In this document: positions 16,103 through 18,198 of the stretch, piece after piece
How positions within the stretch are numbered: the stretch's first letter is position 1
Layout of the letters: the number at the start of each line of letters is the position of its first letter
From: Thermohalobaculum sp050331335
GTDB lineage: Bacteria > Pseudomonadota > Alphaproteobacteria > Rhodobacterales > Rhodobacteraceae
Assembly: GCA_050331335.1 (NCBI GenBank)
Contig: JBHJGY010000112.1
Span: 1-18,198, forward strand
Length of the DNA: 18,198 bases
Reading direction: 5' to 3'
Notes under the pieces: generated by a model
What the model was told of the DNA's origin: nothing
The model's input: the letters and a program-made list of their open reading frames with translations, nothing else
Databases searched by the model: none
Made by a program: the position numbers and the translations under genes

Positions 16103-18124
16103 TCAACCGTCGCCGAAGGGCCAGGGCAGCCGGACGAGGTCCTGCAAGACCCCGGGTGGGAAGTCTCGATTGAGCGCCGAGGCCATGGTCAGGACGAAGA
16201 CCAACGCACCTGTCGTAAGGATCGCCGTTATTTTCAGGCGGCAGCCGGCCCGGATCGTGAGGAACGCCACGAAGAACAGGGTCAGCGCGATCACGAAGCC
16301 GAACAACGCGGTGAGCACGAGAAGCGCCACGAGCCAGCCGAAACTCTCCGCCAGGCTGTGCGGCGCCTCGTGGCCTTGGCGCTCGGTGTCGGCGAACAGG
16401 GGATCGCCCACGGGCCGTCGGCGCATCCGCCACAAGAGGATCAGCGCGGCGAAGAGCGCGAGGCCGCCGACGGTTGCGGGGAACACCTTGTCGATCAACA
16501 CCCGCACGAGCATCGCATCGATGAAGACGGCGGCAAGAAAAACGGTGATGGCCACCGCGAAGCCGATCGGCGCGCCGCGTCCGCCGCCCTCTGCCACGGG
16601 CTCGTCGGCATGGATCCGCGCCGCCCCCCGCGCGCCCATCCAGACCGAGACGCCGATGATCAGGATGAGCACCGCCCCGAGCGGGGTGACGAGATAGGAC
16701 ATCGCCGCATCGAACCCGCCGGTGCGGGCCTTGAGCAGCGCGATTTGCGTGGCCTGATAGGTATAGACCTCTGCCTGGTCCGCCAGCACGAAGCCGATGA
16801 GAAAAGCCGGTCGCGACCAATCAAACCGCTTCATCATGATGCCGAGAAGCCCGAGGGTCGCCAGCGCCAGAAGATCCCACAGCGTCTGCTTCGACTGAAA
16901 GGCCGCAAACGAGATCATCATCAGCAGGAATGGCGCCAGCAGCGCGAAGCGGATCGTGGTCAGCCGCGCGATGGGACCGGCCAGGAAGATGCAGAGCCCG
17001 GCGCCCACGACATTGGCGATCGCGAGCGACCAGACGATGGTGTAGGTCGTCGGCAACTCGTATTGGATCAGCGACGGGCCTGCCTCGTAGCCAAGAAGCA
17101 CCAACCCGCCGATGAAAACCGCCATCGAGCCGGAGCCGGGAATGCCGAACAGCAACGTCGGCACGAGGCCACCGCCCTCCTTGGCGTTGTTGGAGCTCTC
17201 CGGTCCGATGACGCCGCGGATCTCGCCCTTACCGAAGTTCTCGCGGTTTCGGGTGGTTTGCATGGTGTGGCCATAGGCCAGCCAATCGACCACCGAGCCG
17301 CCGAGCCCGGGGATCACCCCGACGATCACCCCGAGGCCGGCGCAGCGCGCGCTCAGCCATTTGTTGCGCCACCAGTCGCGCACCCCGTCCCACCAGCCGG
17401 CGCCGAGACGCCCTTCCTCGGAAATCGAGCGATCCTGGCGCAAAAGCTGCACGATCTCTGGGATGGCGAAGATCGCAAGACCGACGATCACCAGTTGCAG
17501 CCCGTCCTGAAGATACCAAGAGCCGAAATCCATGCGCGGCGAGCCTTGCGCCGGGGCCTCCCCGATGGCGCCGATGCTCATGCCGAGACCGACCGCAACC
17601 AGCCCTTTCAACAGCGACCGCCCCGCCAGCACGCCCACCATGGAAAAGCCGAGGATGGTGAGGAGCAGAAGCTCCGGCACGCCGAAGGAGAGCACCAGGG
17701 GACGGGCCACGAGGATAAAGAAGGTGAGGATCACCGCGCCCACCAGCCCGCCGAAGAGCGACGCCGCAAAGGCGGCAGCGAGCGCGCGGGCCGCCTGTCC
17801 GCGCCGCGCGAGGGGAAAGCCGTCGAGCACGGTCGCCTGGCTGGCCGAGGACCCGGGGATCCCTAACAGGACGCTGGCGAAGGTGTCGGAGGTGGGGATA
17901 ACGGCGATCAGCCCCACCATCAGCGACAGACCGGATACCGGGTCCATTCCGTAGACGAAGGGCAACACCAAGGAGAGCCCGGCGATCCCGCCGAGCCCCG
18001 GAAAGACGCCGACGCAGAGCCCGAGCAGGACGCCGGTGACGAGATAAATCAGGGCGTCGGGGGCTAGGATCAGCGAGAAGGCCTCGCCAAGGGCCGGCAG
18101 CGCAGTAGCAAAGATGTCGGTCAT
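16103..18124 (-). CDS. tctA: Tripartite tricarboxylate transporter, fused TctA (large) + TctB (small) permease
   Basis: This is the membrane part of a tripartite tricarboxylate transporter, which imports citrate-like acids with a periplasmic TctC binding protein and an ion gradient. The 673 residues exceed normal TctA (about 500). Residues 1 to about 500 are TctA with its paired motifs: GVFPGLGGIAGLSLVLPF (39-56), GIPGSSASQATVLDGFPLA (88-106), IPGLGGSVVDWLAYGH (271-286) and LLFGIPGSGSMA (324-335). Residues about 518-660 form four hydrophobic segments with IDKVFPATVG (544-553) and a C-terminal LNRDFPPGVL, which match a TctB domain. A hydrophilic linker at about 503-518 joins the two. The ATG at 18124 may overlap the stop of an upstream gene as ATGA. 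It is followed by the isomerase gene. No TctC is in the window; it may lie beyond the edge. Substrate is inferred from context. Confidence 0.92.
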   Translation of the reverse strand: MTDIFATALPALGEAFSLILAPDALIYLVTGVLLGLCVGVFPGLGGIAGLSLVLPFVYGMDPVSGLSLMVGLIAVIPTSDTFASVLLGIPGSSASQATVLDGFPLARRGQAARALAAAFAASLFGGLVGAVILTFFILVARPLVLSFGVPELLLLTILGFSMVGVLAGRSLLKGLVAVGLGMSIGAIGEAPAQGSPRMDFGSWYLQDGLQLVIVGLAIFAIPEIVQLLRQDRSISEEGRLGAGWWDGVRDWWRNKWLSARCAGLGVIVGVIPGLGGSVVDWLAYGHTMQTTRNRENFGKGEIRGVIGPESSNNAKEGGGLVPTLLFGIPGSGSMAVFIGGLVLLGYEAGPSLIQYELPTTYTIVWSLAIANVVGAGLCIFLAGPIARLTTIRFALLAPFLLMMISFAAFQSKQTLWDLLALATLGLLGIMMKRFDWSRPAFLIGFVLADQAEVYTYQATQIALLKARTGGFDAAMSYLVTPLGAVLILIIGVSVWMGARGAARIHADEPVAEGGGRGAPIGFAVAITVFLAAVFIDAMLVRVLIDKVFPATVGGLALFAALILLWRMRRRPVGDPLFADTERQGHEAPHSLAESFGWLVALLVLTALFGFVIALTLFFVAFLTIRAGCRLKITAILTTGALVFVLTMASALNRDFPPGVLQDLVRLPWPFGDG

Positions 18125-18198
18125 GCGGGATCTTTCATGCGGTCGGCTGGGGTGCAGCAGGCGGCCAGGCTGCCATCAGGCAGCGCCCCCCCCCCCCC
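18121..18198 (-). CDS. Possible 3' end of an upstream gene overlapping the TctA-TctB start
   Basis: Reading in from the edge on the minus strand, a frame stays open through about 21 codons (from near 18185) and stops at TGA 18121-18123, overlapping the permease ATG as ATGA. The end reads ...ADRMKDPA. Such overlaps are the rule in this window, so a tctC-like or other upstream gene is plausible. The stretch is too short to identify, and a 21-codon open frame in GC-rich DNA is weak evidence by itself. Confidence 0.3.
   Translation of the reverse strand, partial: GGGGALPDGSLAACCTPADRMKDPA
18186..18198. repeat. Run of 13 C at the window end
   Basis: The last 13 bases are all C (G on the other strand). 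Homopolymers of this length do not occur elsewhere in the window. A terminal poly-G/poly-C run is a typical short-read artefact at contig ends, so these bases should not be trusted. Confidence 0.7.

Noticed and set aside
15980..17866. 628-residue plus-strand open frame opposite the TctA-TctB gene
   Set aside because: Extremely charged (Asp/Glu/His/Arg) translation, the usual mirror of a membrane protein gene.

Overview
The window is GC-rich DNA (roughly two thirds G+C by eye) with dense, overlapping genes and clear Shine-Dalgarno sites. The gene set is a fused-subunit NAD-dependent formate dehydrogenase, acetyl-CoA synthetase, TcuA/TcuB and a TctA-TctB transporter. Together these suggest an alphaproteobacterium, most likely of the Rhodobacterales type; this is inference, as no rRNA or other phylogenetic marker is present. 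The right edge ends in a run of 13 C, so it is probably a contig end.

Left region (1-6844, all minus strand, read right to left). A small potassium-channel-like membrane protein overlaps a LysR regulator by a GTGA junction. Next comes an NAD-dependent formate dehydrogenase operon: a fused FdsG+FdsB diaphorase subunit, an unrecognised secreted protein joined to it by an ATGA junction, and the molybdo/tungsto-pterin subunit FdsA. The enzyme would oxidise formate to CO2 and pass electrons through Fe-S clusters to FMN and NAD+. FdsA lacks the His/Cys cluster motif found in some relatives.

Middle (6845-9260). A 372-bp divergent intergenic region holds an FNR/CRP-like box, a short direct repeat and a hairpin next to the ribosome binding site. 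It leads into acs (acetate to acetyl-CoA), which ends at a terminator-like hairpin and converges on the next operon. The 5' third of acs contains an AT-richer island.

Right region (9261-18198). This looks like a tricarboxylate utilisation locus. On the minus strand, tcuA, a small unknown gene and tcuB form an overlapping operon for oxidising tricarballylate to cis-aconitate. Divergent from tcuA across only 51 bp, which contains a 26-bp imperfect palindrome, runs a plus-strand operon: an AbrB-family membrane protein, a GntR/FCD regulator, a D-2-hydroxyacid dehydrogenase and a 63-residue protein. It meets a minus-strand pair tail to tail with overlapping 3' ends: a fused TctA-TctB permease and a PrpF/4-oxalomesaconate-tautomerase-family isomerase. 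A coherent reading is uptake of a tricarboxylate by the Tct system, isomerisation and/or oxidation to cis-aconitate, and entry into the TCA cycle, under control of the GntR regulator.

I see no tRNA, rRNA, CRISPR array, transposase, phage gene or defence system. The least explained elements are the secreted protein inside the formate dehydrogenase operon, the small gene between tcuA and tcuB, the 63-residue gene, and the palindrome between tcuA and the AbrB-family gene.
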